Assembly (NCBI RefSeq): GCF_000317515.1
Contig: NC_019738.1
Coordinates: 7,396,001-7,460,000 of the forward strand
Source: Allocoleopsis franciscana PCC 7113
GTDB lineage: Bacteria > Cyanobacteriota > Cyanobacteriia > Cyanobacteriales > Coleofasciculaceae
Length of the DNA stretch: 64,000 nucleotides
Direction: 5' to 3'
The position numbers and the translations under genes were made by a program. Positions within the stretch are counted from its first letter, which is position 1; every line of letters begins with the position of its first letter. The notes below the pieces were generated by a model. The model did no database searches and was not told the origin of the DNA. It was given only the letters and a program-made list of their open reading frames with translations. Positions 9,431 through 18,512 of this stretch are shown here, piece after piece.

Positions 9431-9458
9431 CCCCGGTATTTCTACCGGGGTTTGTTTT
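9431..9458 (+). terminator. Terminator between prfA and the convergent lyase gene
   Basis: CCCCGGTA pairs with TACCGGGG across a four-base loop (9431-9450) and is followed by TTTGTTTTT. A short A-run precedes it, so it can also terminate transcription from the convergent - strand gene ending at 9462. Confidence 0.8.
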
Positions 9459-9461
9459 TGC

Positions 9462-10007
9462 TTATTCAGCCTTGATGCGCTTTTCCAAATACTGACCAAT
9501 CATCTTCTGTTCGCCAGCACGAGAGATGATAGTTTGCCTAGTGCGATAGTTTTCGCCAATCAGTTTAAGTTCTTCCTCAAACACGGAGCCTTGGTATTCG
9601 GTTCGCAAGCACAAGGTTTGGGGATTGGAGAAGTAATACTGCGCGGTAATGGGCTTAGAGGTGGCAAAACCGCGATCGCGATACAGGATATCTCCTAACA
9701 CCCCAAAGACGGTCGAATCTTCAGACTGCTTACGCCCCGTAACGGAATCATTACTTTTCCAGCTCACATGACTACCGCAGGTGAGCGAAATTCCATCGGG
9801 TAGCTTGTGCTGCCGCTGTAGCTCAAGCAGTTCATCACAACCTTGCTCTAGAAACCGAACAGTAATCAGGCTGACTATTTCCTTGGTATCTCCATCAGGC
9901 AGCGTGTAGTAGCGGCGTTCAGAGCGCCAGTGCCCAACTGATTTACGGAAAAAAGCTGCAATTAAGGATTCTTCTAGGGTTTGGGTATTTCTTAGGCGTG
10001 ATGTCAC
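9462..10007 (-). CDS. Phycobilin lyase of the CpcS/CpeS family
   Basis: Proteins of this family attach a bilin chromophore to cysteines of phycocyanin, allophycocyanin or phycoerythrin subunits during phycobilisome assembly. The 181 residues show the family pattern: FFRKSVGHWRSERRYYTL near the start, RDRGFATSKPITAQYYF in the middle and the C-terminal EELKLIGENYRTRQTIISR, predicted to form a lipocalin-like beta barrel. The subgroup and the subunit served cannot be decided from this window, as no phycobiliprotein gene is nearby. It converges on prfA. Confidence 0.8.
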   Translation of the reverse strand: MTSRLRNTQTLEESLIAAFFRKSVGHWRSERRYYTLPDGDTKEIVSLITVRFLEQGCDELLELQRQHKLPDGISLTCGSHVSWKSNDSVTGRKQSEDSTVFGVLGDILYRDRGFATSKPITAQYYFSNPQTLCLRTEYQGSVFEEELKLIGENYRTRQTIISRAGEQKMIGQYLEKRIKAE

Positions 10008-10369
10008 CGATGTTATTCCTCATGCGAAGGTTATTACCAGCATGACTACACAGATTGTGCGTTATGCCAATAATTGCAACTATTCTTAACATATTACTAG
10101 TTTAACCATTCTAACCAGTAATTGAACTCAGCCATGCGGATGAATTTTAGGATTGACGTAGTTGCAACATCCCAAATTGGACGGTTCCGGGTTGGCTTCC
10201 CCTGCTTAGATTTTCCACAAACCTTCAATACTTTCGGGTTTGGGGTTACGTTAACAGGATGAGTTTTGATGCTAACTGATGAATTTTTTACAAAAAATGA
10301 CCATTTGACAACTGTAGCCAAATTTACAAATAACGTTAATTAGGATTATTCTTAATTTCTCATTAATTC
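10008..10369. other. Intergenic region without a recognised gene
   Basis: About 360 bp, AT-rich, between two - strand genes. A 74-codon open frame on the - strand (10097-10321) has no family similarity that I can see and no clear ribosome-binding site. No repeats or RNA genes recognised. Confidence 0.5.
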
Positions 10370-11338
10370 TTAATCACTTACTAATATTAATTTTTGAATC
10401 AAATGTGACGATTTTGTACTTTGGCGTGAGCGTCTAGCTTCTCTTAATAGCTGCCAAGCACCTGGAGAAAAAATGGCAGGGAAAGAAATTTGAGCCGCGT
10501 TAAATAGCTTTCCTTGCTTGAGGGCGACTAGACTCCAATGTAATTTTAGGTAATCTCGGATATATTGAAATTGTGGAAGAACAGAACAATATTTTGGACT
10601 AACCTGTGAATAAATTCTCTGTTTAATCAAAATATTAGTATCAAGACGATTTTGAATAGAAAATTTTTGATTAAAGGCTCCTGACCAAACTGTCCGATAA
10701 CCCAAGCATTCATTAATAAAAATGGCATCTCCAAATTGAGAAATTTTAATCCAAGAATCAATATCATCAAAGTTGGTATCTAACGTCGAGTCCCAACCGC
10801 CTGTTTTGAGAAAGGCATCACGGGAGAAAGCGACTTGCACAGGAGTACCGAAAGGAACCTGTTCCATGAGCATTCCGTAATGAATGTCTTCTTGGGGAAT
10901 ATAAAATACTTTTCCTGGCCCTGGTTTTCGGGTTCTGCTAATTTCAAGTTCTTTATCATCAACCTGGATAGCTTGACAAGAACAAATTACAGCTTGAGGA
11001 CGAAGTGCGATCGCATTTGTCATTTCCTCAATACAGTTAGATGCTAAATAGTCATCATCATCGAGTAACTTAATCCAATCTCCCGTTGCTAGTTCGACAC
11101 CGGCATTCACTGATTTGGAGTGACCGATATTTTCTGAGTTGCGATGATAAACCAGACTATTGTTCCCAGCAGTAGCAAGTGCTTCACATCGTTCTTGGAC
11201 ATAGGCTTGAGTGCTATCTGACGAACAATCATCAACTACGACAACTTCACAAGGTAGAGTTTGAGATAAAGCGCTGTCAAGAGCACGTTTTAACAGATTG
11301 AGGCGATTATAAGTTGTGATGACAATGCTGAATTTCAT
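10370..11338 (-). CDS. Family 2 glycosyltransferase
   Basis: Inverting GT-A glycosyltransferase that moves a sugar from a nucleotide-sugar donor, typically in surface polysaccharide or glycolipid synthesis; the substrate is unknown. From ATG at 11338 (322 residues) it reads MKFSIVITTYNRLNLLKRAL, the standard GT2 opening, with a GGGGGA motif upstream; an ATG 11 codons earlier is less likely. VVVDDCSSDST binds the nucleotide and KLLDDDDYL supplies the metal-binding DxD. It stands alone, with no other glycan genes next to it. Confidence 0.88.
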   Translation of the reverse strand: MKFSIVITTYNRLNLLKRALDSALSQTLPCEVVVVDDCSSDSTQAYVQERCEALATAGNNSLVYHRNSENIGHSKSVNAGVELATGDWIKLLDDDDYLASNCIEEMTNAIALRPQAVICSCQAIQVDDKELEISRTRKPGPGKVFYIPQEDIHYGMLMEQVPFGTPVQVAFSRDAFLKTGGWDSTLDTNFDDIDSWIKISQFGDAIFINECLGYRTVWSGAFNQKFSIQNRLDTNILIKQRIYSQVSPKYCSVLPQFQYIRDYLKLHWSLVALKQGKLFNAAQISFPAIFSPGAWQLLREARRSRQSTKSSHLIQKLILVSD

Positions 11339-11529
11339 TGCTTTTTCCCCCAGAACTAACCAGTAATTCAATGTTAAGACGGACCAATAGTTTTCCTTCT
11401 CGTCTCAGCGTATTCTGCTAAAAAATTGTAAATTTTCGTCAAAAGAGTAGAGGATTACCAAAAAAATCGATTTATCGCTTATATAAGTTATTAAGTTTAG
11501 CCGAACTTCAAATCTCTCTTCTCAGCTTT

Positions 11530-14500
11530 ATGTTTCTCCAAAAAATTGACATTTGGGCAAATAAATGCATGACAAGACAACTGTTCAAGCTTACTTGTTA
11601 TTTAGGACTAGGTGGGGCAATAACCCTCAGTGGATGCTTGGTTAACGTCTTCTCCGGCAATTATGCCCTTGCTCAGATTGCCCCCGATACTACTTTAGGC
11701 GCTGAAAGTTCCGTATCCACACCTCTTGATGCACAGGGCTTGCCGATTGACCGCATCGATGGGGGAGCCATTCGGGGGACAAATTTATTTCACAGTTTTC
11801 TCGAATTTAATGTGGCTGCCAATCGGGGTGCATATTTCTTTAGTCCAGTTAATATTCAGAACATTCTGGCTCGCGTTACAGGCAGTAATGCCTCCCAGAT
11901 TTTGGGAACGCTGGGAACGTTTGGTGCTTCTAATCCTAATTTGTTCTTGATTAATCCGAATGGGATTATTTTTGGAGAGAATGCCAGTTTGGATGTTGGG
12001 GGTTCCTTTGTGGCGACGACTGCGACTGCCATTCAATTTGGTAATCAAGGTTTTTTCAGTGCCTCCAATCCGGAAGCTCCTGCATTACTGACAGTAAATC
12101 CTTCTGCCTTTTTCTTTAATCAAATCAACGCTGGACGAATAGAGAATGGGTCAATTGCTCCAGCAGGATTGGATCTAACAGGAGCTCCTCTATTTGGTTT
12201 ACGAGTTCCAGAGGGTCGAAGCTTGCTCTTCATTGGTGGGGACATCGCTCTTGATAGAGGAAGAGTGAATGCTCTGGGGGGTCGAGTGGAATTAGCAGGA
12301 GTTGCTGGTACAGGAACGGTTGGGTTGAATATTGATGGCAATAATCTAAGTGTGAGTGTTCCCGAAAATATTACGCGAGCTGATATAAGCATCAGCAATA
12401 AAGCTAGAGTCAATGTAACGGCTGATGATGGCGGCGATATTGTCATTAGCGCTCACAATTTAGACATTTTAGAGGGAAGTTTCTTATCTACTGGAATCGG
12501 ACTAAATTTAGGAACAGCTAATAGTCAGGCGGGAGACATTACACTCGATGCGACTAGTACAGTTACGATTTCAGGAAGCGATGTCATCAATATTGTGAAC
12601 GCCGGAGCTATAGGTCAGGGAGGGAATATGATTGTTAGAGCCAAGTCGCTCTTCCTGACAGATTCTGCTTTTTTAGCTGCTGTTATGAGGGGGCGCGGTG
12701 ATACTGGACGGGTATTCGTGGAGGTCACCGAGGCTGCCTTACTCACACAGGGCAGTACAATTTTCAACACAGTGCAACGAGGAATCGGTAACGGAGGCGA
12801 CATTATATTCATAGCTGGCTCAGCTTCCTTTCTTGAAGGTGCTCAACTAGTAGCCGACAACAGGAATGCAGAGGGAAATGGGGGGAATATAACGGTTCAA
12901 GTTCGCGACCATATTTTTATAGATGGGGTGTACAGCGATGGGTTCGCCAGTGGAATATTCGCTGCGGTAACACCAGGCGGACGTGGCAATGCAGGAAATA
13001 TAACACTTACGGCTGGCTCCCTTTCTTTGACTAATGGTGGTCGCCTGCAAAGTAACACTCGTGGACTGGGAGATGCAGGAAATATCATAATTGATGTCCG
13101 CGACCATATTGTCATAGATGGAATAGACAGTCCTCTAGGAAGTGGAACCCCCAGTGGAGTCTACACCACTGTAGGAACGGACGGTGTAGGTAAGGGGGGA
13201 GACATTTATGTCACAGCCGGGTCGTTGACTGCGACGAATGGTGGTCAACTAACTGCCAATACCTTTGAACAAGGGGATGCAGGCAATGTGACGATTGTTG
13301 TTCGCGGTCATGTTTCCTTTGACGGGGTGAATACCGATATACCTAACAATCCTTCGTCCAGCGGAGTCTTCAGTGCGGTAGGGGAAATAGTAGAAATGGG
13401 GAGAAGAATTCCAGCCGTAGGTCAAGGAGGGAACATCCACATCACAGCAGACTCCCTTTCTGTAACAAATGGTGCTCAGATTGGCACTATCGTTACTAGT
13501 GGTAGCCAAGGGGATGCAGGCAGCGTGACAGTTATAACCCGTAAGACGGCTTCCTTTGATGGTGTGAACAATGAACCGAGTGGTATCTTCACTTATGTAG
13601 AATCCGGAGCGATCGGCAATGCTAACGACATTGACATCACAACGGGAGTGCTGAGTGTTAGCAACGGCGCTCAACTGAGCGCTATTACTGCTGGAAAGGG
13701 TGACGCAGGCGACATCAGGGTGAGGGCAAATACCTTGAATATTACTCAGGGTGGGCAGTTTCTCACAACTACAGAAGGTAGCAGCAGGGCAGGTGATATC
13801 AATTTGGATATCCTCGACAGCGTAGTTTTGGCTGGGGCTAACAGTGGATTGTTGGCTAATACGACTGAAGGTTCTAGTGGTAACGGCGGCAGTATTTTCA
13901 TTAACAACTCAAGAGATGTGCTCATTCAGGATGGAGCAAGAATTGCTGTCGATAGCAAGGGAGCAGGAGTTGGCGGCAATATCGAGATTCAGGCAGACAC
14001 CCTCACCCTGCAAAATCAAGCACGTCTGTTGGCAGAAACAGCTAGCAATACAGGTGGCAATATTACGCTACAACTACAGGACTTATTGTTGCTACGAAAT
14101 AACAGCAAAATCTCTACTACCGCAGGCACCGATCAGGCAGGGGGGGATGGAGGCAATATCACCATTGATGCGAAATTTATCGTCGGCGTCCCCAAAGAAG
14201 ATAGCGACATCACAGCCAATGCCTTTCAGGGGCAAGGCGGTAATATCAATATCACCACTCAAGGTATTTACGGACTCCAGTTTCGCCCACGTTTAACACC
14301 GTTAAGTGACATCACTGCTAGTTCTGAGTTTGGCTTAGATGGCGAATTTCAACTGGATTTGCTCACCAATGTTGACCCCAGCCGAGGATTAGCGCAGTTG
14401 CCCACTAATATAGTCGATGCATCAGATCAGATTGACCGTCGTTGTACTCCTGCTGCCTCAACCCAAGAACCCAACAGCTTTACAATTACAGGGCGAGGTG

Positions 14501-14766
14501 GCTTACCACCCAGTCCTAACGACCCTCTACAGAATGAGTCCATCATCACCAATTGGGTCAGTCTCGACTCTGACGTTGAAACTAAAACAGCTCCGGTTTC
14601 CATAACCCCTAAGAGTTCCACCCCCAAGCCATTGGTGGAAGCTCAGGGGTGGATGCTCAATCACAAAGGAGAAGTTGTCCTCACGGCTGCGGCGCTGACA
14701 GCCACTCCCCAGGGCGAATGGTTTCCTGAAGCAGAGTGCAATGCTCCTTCTGTTCAGAGTCAATAA
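11530..14766 (+). CDS. Large secreted protein with filamentous-haemagglutinin (TPS) N-terminal domain
   Basis: Probable two-partner-secretion exoprotein (TpsA type) exported to the cell surface as a long beta-helix. Of 1078 residues, 1-49 form a signal peptide ending ALAQ. The TPS domain follows (APDTTLG, IDGGAIRGTNLFHSF, LFLINPNGIIFGE at about 138-150). Then come many imperfect repeats of the type GNAGNITLTAGSLSLTNGG, typical of beta-helix coils. The C-terminal part (SDITASSEFGLDG, DRRCTP, SFTITGRGGLPPSP, PLVEAQGWM) is shared with the paralogue at 20874. No TpsB transporter gene is nearby. An ATG at 11569 is a possible alternative start. The ligand is unknown. Confidence 0.9.
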   Translation: MFLQKIDIWANKCMTRQLFKLTCYLGLGGAITLSGCLVNVFSGNYALAQIAPDTTLGAESSVSTPLDAQGLPIDRIDGGAIRGTNLFHSFLEFNVAANRGAYFFSPVNIQNILARVTGSNASQILGTLGTFGASNPNLFLINPNGIIFGENASLDVGGSFVATTATAIQFGNQGFFSASNPEAPALLTVNPSAFFFNQINAGRIENGSIAPAGLDLTGAPLFGLRVPEGRSLLFIGGDIALDRGRVNALGGRVELAGVAGTGTVGLNIDGNNLSVSVPENITRADISISNKARVNVTADDGGDIVISAHNLDILEGSFLSTGIGLNLGTANSQAGDITLDATSTVTISGSDVINIVNAGAIGQGGNMIVRAKSLFLTDSAFLAAVMRGRGDTGRVFVEVTEAALLTQGSTIFNTVQRGIGNGGDIIFIAGSASFLEGAQLVADNRNAEGNGGNITVQVRDHIFIDGVYSDGFASGIFAAVTPGGRGNAGNITLTAGSLSLTNGGRLQSNTRGLGDAGNIIIDVRDHIVIDGIDSPLGSGTPSGVYTTVGTDGVGKGGDIYVTAGSLTATNGGQLTANTFEQGDAGNVTIVVRGHVSFDGVNTDIPNNPSSSGVFSAVGEIVEMGRRIPAVGQGGNIHITADSLSVTNGAQIGTIVTSGSQGDAGSVTVITRKTASFDGVNNEPSGIFTYVESGAIGNANDIDITTGVLSVSNGAQLSAITAGKGDAGDIRVRANTLNITQGGQFLTTTEGSSRAGDINLDILDSVVLAGANSGLLANTTEGSSGNGGSIFINNSRDVLIQDGARIAVDSKGAGVGGNIEIQADTLTLQNQARLLAETASNTGGNITLQLQDLLLLRNNSKISTTAGTDQAGGDGGNITIDAKFIVGVPKEDSDITANAFQGQGGNINITTQGIYGLQFRPRLTPLSDITASSEFGLDGEFQLDLLTNVDPSRGLAQLPTNIVDASDQIDRRCTPAASTQEPNSFTITGRGGLPPSPNDPLQNESIITNWVSLDSDVETKTAPVSITPKSSTPKPLVEAQGWMLNHKGEVVLTAAALTATPQGEWFPEAECNAPSVQSQ

Positions 14767-14771
14767 TCAGC

Positions 14772-16289
14772 CTAAAATACGTTCGGTGTCCAGCTACCGT
14801 GCAGCCCGTAAGGAATGTGATGCTTCAAGTGCAATCGCGCCACTGGCCCCTGATTCAAGTCACGACCATCTAAAATCACAACATCAGACCGATGGCGACT
14901 GGAGTCATAAACTACCGTAAGCACCCAACCATCATCTTCCTGATTACTATCCGGACGAGGCACAAAAATTGGCTCACTCACATATCCTTTTGGTGCCGCA
15001 CTCCAAAGCTGTTGTTCCCCTGTGGTTACATCCAGTTTGAGAATCGCCTGTAACGGTGCATTTCCGGTTGGATTATGAGCAGCACCTGTGAACATATAGC
15101 GATAGGGGCGTCCTACATTATTGGGATGCAGGGAGGGAAACTCACAGCAGCGTTCTTCCAACTGCTGACGTTCCACCGTTTGCTCATTTAAGTTGAGTGT
15201 AAACCGCCAGAATTGTCCCGGTGTCAGTGCTTCAAAATCCACGTTCCGGAAATCGCTGTCGGGTTCAACCTCAGGCAATTTGTCGTAACAAATGGAGTCA
15301 ATGTAAATCTTGCCATCTTGCTCAAACGCATTCGCGTGGTGGAAGACAAAACCCGCTTTCGTTTCCAAAATTTGCACCCCCTCTTTGTCCCCTCCTTGGT
15401 AAAGGGGGGTTGGGGGGGTACGAGGAATCACCACAATTCGGGTAGGCTTCTCTGGCTCAAACTTCACGCACTCACCCGCACCCCGCAATCCGACGGCGAA
15501 GGGAATCGGATTGAAGCTAACCGCATTTTGAAAGAATATGCAGTAGTTAGGCGTAATCACAAAGTCATGAATGAAAGCAAAGCCAGGAATGCTTCTCGAT
15601 TGACGCCGCAGAAGTTTACCCGATTGGTCGAACTCGTAGATAATAATGGTGCTAGAAAGACCCGCTTTGATGGCGAAGTTAACTAGAACTGGTTCACCCG
15701 CATTGTATTCACAACTAGGGTCAATCCGAGGGTGAGCTGCAAACGATTCACCTTCCTTCAAAATACCATCCAGGTAGTCTATTCCTATAGTATTGAGCGT
15801 GTTTGGGTCTAAGCGGTAAGGTTCAGCCGCTTCCCAGAGTGCCAAGAGCTTTCCGCCCCAGTAAATTACATTGGTATTGGCAATATTCTTGAGTTTAAAA
15901 TCAAAGGCATTCGCCAACCAACCCCCAGGTTTTTGAGTACCAAAAACACCACGATAGAGGATTTTTCCTGCTGCTTGTTCTGCAATAAAACCCTCAGTGC
16001 GAACAAAGCGATTGCGGTAGTGGGCACGACCATTATTAAATGCGATCGCACTAATCATTCCATCTCCATCAAAGGGATGATGCAGCCGTTGCCCATTGAT
16101 ATCAAGCAAGCCAGGGCCATTGCGAAACAAAGTCCCTTGCAGCGCTGCCGGGATCTCCCCTTCGATGTCATCAATCGAATAGTCATATTCATTGGGCTGG
16201 GATTCATAACCCTTTTTCCAACCATTCCGCTGATAGGGCAAAGCAGAAACGTCTACTGAAAAGTGTTCTTGAGTTGGTAAAGTTTGCAT
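14772..16289 (-). CDS. Carotenoid cleavage oxygenase (RPE65/ACO family)
   Basis: Non-haem iron oxygenase that cleaves carotenoids or apocarotenoids into apocarotenals such as retinal. The 505 residues contain the four expected iron-ligand histidine contexts: AHPRID (His186), IHDFVI (His241), FHHANAFE (about 317/318) and the C-terminal GLHGSW (His497). The N-terminal LFRNGPGLLDING and HPFDGDGMI segments are also typical. Residues about 291-305 (TPPTPLYQGGDKEGV) are encoded by an inserted palindromic repeat and look foreign to the family. It converges on the preceding haemagglutinin gene. Substrate preference cannot be read. Confidence 0.93.
   Translation of the reverse strand: MQTLPTQEHFSVDVSALPYQRNGWKKGYESQPNEYDYSIDDIEGEIPAALQGTLFRNGPGLLDINGQRLHHPFDGDGMISAIAFNNGRAHYRNRFVRTEGFIAEQAAGKILYRGVFGTQKPGGWLANAFDFKLKNIANTNVIYWGGKLLALWEAAEPYRLDPNTLNTIGIDYLDGILKEGESFAAHPRIDPSCEYNAGEPVLVNFAIKAGLSSTIIIYEFDQSGKLLRRQSRSIPGFAFIHDFVITPNYCIFFQNAVSFNPIPFAVGLRGAGECVKFEPEKPTRIVVIPRTPPTPLYQGGDKEGVQILETKAGFVFHHANAFEQDGKIYIDSICYDKLPEVEPDSDFRNVDFEALTPGQFWRFTLNLNEQTVERQQLEERCCEFPSLHPNNVGRPYRYMFTGAAHNPTGNAPLQAILKLDVTTGEQQLWSAAPKGYVSEPIFVPRPDSNQEDDGWVLTVVYDSSRHRSDVVILDGRDLNQGPVARLHLKHHIPYGLHGSWTPNVF
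15376..15420. repeat. Palindromic C/G-run repeat inserted within the carotenoid oxygenase gene
   Basis: CCCCTCC and GGGGGG arms flank TTGGTAAA, and the following G-run forms a typical dispersed cyanobacterial palindrome. It keeps the reading frame open and adds about 15 Pro/Gly-rich residues. Related C-run palindromes lie at 25839-25915 and 56743-56770. Confidence 0.65.
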
Positions 16290-16394
16290 AGTTCTTATGT
16301 AAAAAAACTGTAGAAAATTGGGTGTAAAAATATAGAAATGTAGCGATCTACATCTCTATACCAGTAAAAAAACTGCTATGGAAAACTGAAAAAG

Positions 16395-17894
16395 CTAGTC
16401 AGCCGGTTCTTCAACAGGCTGTGAACCCATACTCTTACTCAGCCTTTTCCCTAAGGGATTACGGATGAATTCGGGTAGCAGTTCCGGTAGGAAAGGTTGC
16501 TCCGACATAGCACCCGGAGAATGATGTTCAAACAGCTCTGCCGGTGGCAATGATTTATGATGTTCGGCGGCTTTAATATCAGCTTGCGGGTCAGCAGCCG
16601 GTAGCCAACCTAAAAAGGGCAGGGGCAATAAACTGGAGACATTTGTAATCACAATTAACAGCCAAAGCTTGTCAAAGTTACTCTCGGTAACTCCCAACCA
16701 ATGGGTGAGTAATGCTCCTAGTTCATGGGACAAAAGTCCTGCCAAGTTAAACACCGACATTAAAAGGGCAAATAAAGTAGCTTCCACACCCTCTGGGCAA
16801 AGTCGTGCCGACAGTACCAAAACGGGCATAAAGGCAATTTGTCCCATCACCGTCAGGATCAGGCTGTCACCCAAGCTGAACCAGTGATCGTCAATCCCCA
16901 GAGTACGATTGGTATGGGTAACGAGCAGTAGGGCACTCATCCCTAAAATAGAGGAGATTACCGTCGTCCATCCCATGAGGCTGCGGAAGGGAAGGTTCTT
17001 TAAAAAGCGTTGGAATAACCAGATGCCAATCAGGGAGGCAACACTGGTTACCAAGCGAACACGCCCTAAAAATTCGGGTTCAAACCCTAACTCATTCGTC
17101 GTGAAGTAGAAAAATGCGGAATCCGCGCTGGGTGTGGCTTGCCAGATGAATATGAAAGCTGTAGGCAACCAAATGGCCTTTTGCGTCACTGCACCTCGCA
17201 GTTGCTTGATTTGATTCCAAACCATAGAGGTGTCAGGACGGGAACTTACAGCTTCTTCCGCAATGAACCAGGCTACGGCTGAAACCAGTAAGGGGAAAGT
17301 GGCGGTAATCGCGAAGACAGTTTGATTGCTGAAATGCTGTAGGAGCCATCCACTCAGGTAGGCGGTTATCAATCCGCCGACGGCTGAAGCGCCCCAAGTC
17401 AGAGATTGGAGGGAACCGGAGTCACTGAGAGATTCTTTCCGCGCCCGTTCGACAACCAACGAGTCTACAATCACATCACTAATCGCGACAGAGAGAGAAC
17501 TCAGAAGAATGGCACCCGTCGCCGCCCAAGCGGTATTTACTACAGTGGCGAGACTGAGCCAAGCGGCTGTCCCCATCAATCCCGATAAAATCAGGTAGGG
17601 GCGTCTGCGGTAGCCAAAGAGGGGCAATCCGTCTGAGAGAAAGCCAAACAGTGGCTTAATCACCCAGGGTAAAGCGGCAATACCCATCAGTGCTGCCACC
17701 TGAGCGGGACTTAATGCCAATTGGTCTTTGAGGAAAAAGCTAATCGCCAGACGCGCTAAGCCCAGGATGCCCTGGACAAAATAGACGATTAAGATGGCAA
17801 TCAACTCAGGTGTGGGTTCATTGCCAAAGAATACTTTTTCTTTCAAAGATTCCTTGAAGGTGTCCAAGCCGGACTGGGAAGCAATCATGAACAT
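16395..17894 (-). CDS. Folate/biopterin-family MFS transporter
   Basis: Membrane transporter of the folate-biopterin (BT1/FBT) branch of the major facilitator superfamily, known in cyanobacteria and plastids for folate or pterin uptake. The 499 residues have about 12 hydrophobic segments; the signature sequences near the N-terminus are YFVQGILGLARLAISFFLKD and PWVIKPLFGFLSDGLPLFGY, with the conserved RRRPYLILSG after it. ATG start; an ATG two codons later is equally possible. The C-terminal 70 residues are hydrophilic. The substrate is inferred only from the family. It is not clearly in an operon with the carotenoid oxygenase, 105 bp downstream on the same strand. Confidence 0.85.
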   Translation of the reverse strand: MFMIASQSGLDTFKESLKEKVFFGNEPTPELIAILIVYFVQGILGLARLAISFFLKDQLALSPAQVAALMGIAALPWVIKPLFGFLSDGLPLFGYRRRPYLILSGLMGTAAWLSLATVVNTAWAATGAILLSSLSVAISDVIVDSLVVERARKESLSDSGSLQSLTWGASAVGGLITAYLSGWLLQHFSNQTVFAITATFPLLVSAVAWFIAEEAVSSRPDTSMVWNQIKQLRGAVTQKAIWLPTAFIFIWQATPSADSAFFYFTTNELGFEPEFLGRVRLVTSVASLIGIWLFQRFLKNLPFRSLMGWTTVISSILGMSALLLVTHTNRTLGIDDHWFSLGDSLILTVMGQIAFMPVLVLSARLCPEGVEATLFALLMSVFNLAGLLSHELGALLTHWLGVTESNFDKLWLLIVITNVSSLLPLPFLGWLPAADPQADIKAAEHHKSLPPAELFEHHSPGAMSEQPFLPELLPEFIRNPLGKRLSKSMGSQPVEEPAD

Positions 17895-18512
17895 TTTTTA
17901 AGAATTGTCTCCTTTTCTATCTTATATGTACTCTCCCAACCATTGCGATCGCTATAAAGTCAGATTTTTGTAACATCCAGCCTGTTGCCAGAATCTTCAG
18001 GAGGCTGGAGTATTCCCTCACAAGCCATTCGGGGACGCCTCATTTAGAAGGGGAGGAGGAGCTTTCCGCGAACCAGTTATTTTTGTCTGGCTACGCTAGA
18101 GTTTAGGACTATTGCGAAAGTTAACAAAAATCAATCCTGGTTAGGTAACTACTTGCTCACTCCAAGGGGTAACACCCCCTGTCCTAAAAATGTAATAATG
18201 TGGTCTAGATTTGACGGTTTTGCCGTTGAGCTTGTTCTGGGGCTGTAGCCAGTCATACATCGCTCACGATCAACGACTCTTGCTAAACCCTCATCCTCTA
18301 AACCTGACGGAGTTTGGGAGTTTTATCCCACGGAAAAATGCCACATTGTTTGGGAGCTTAACGGGTACATCAAGGCTGAGGAGAACAACCTCTATTTTCA
18401 AGGCATCCATACTTCTTGGCTGCTGATTGCGCTCTAGGTGGCGGGTGGCAGTGGCATCAGATCAGGGCTATGAATAGGCTTCTTGGAATTTAGGACATCT
18501 ATCACCTCATCT
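17895..18512. other. Intergenic region without a recognised gene
   Basis: About 600 bp separating the divergent transporter and cyclase genes. It contains a HIP1 octamer near 17945. A 71-codon + strand frame (18211-18426) shows no recognisable domain. No tRNA or hairpin terminator seen. Confidence 0.45.

Noticed and set aside
10097..10321. 74-codon - strand frame in the spacer before the glycosyltransferase
   Set aside because: No ribosome-binding site, no domain, unusual composition.
18211..18426. 71-codon + strand frame before the CHASE2-cyclase
   Set aside because: No similarity seen and no start signal; probably chance.
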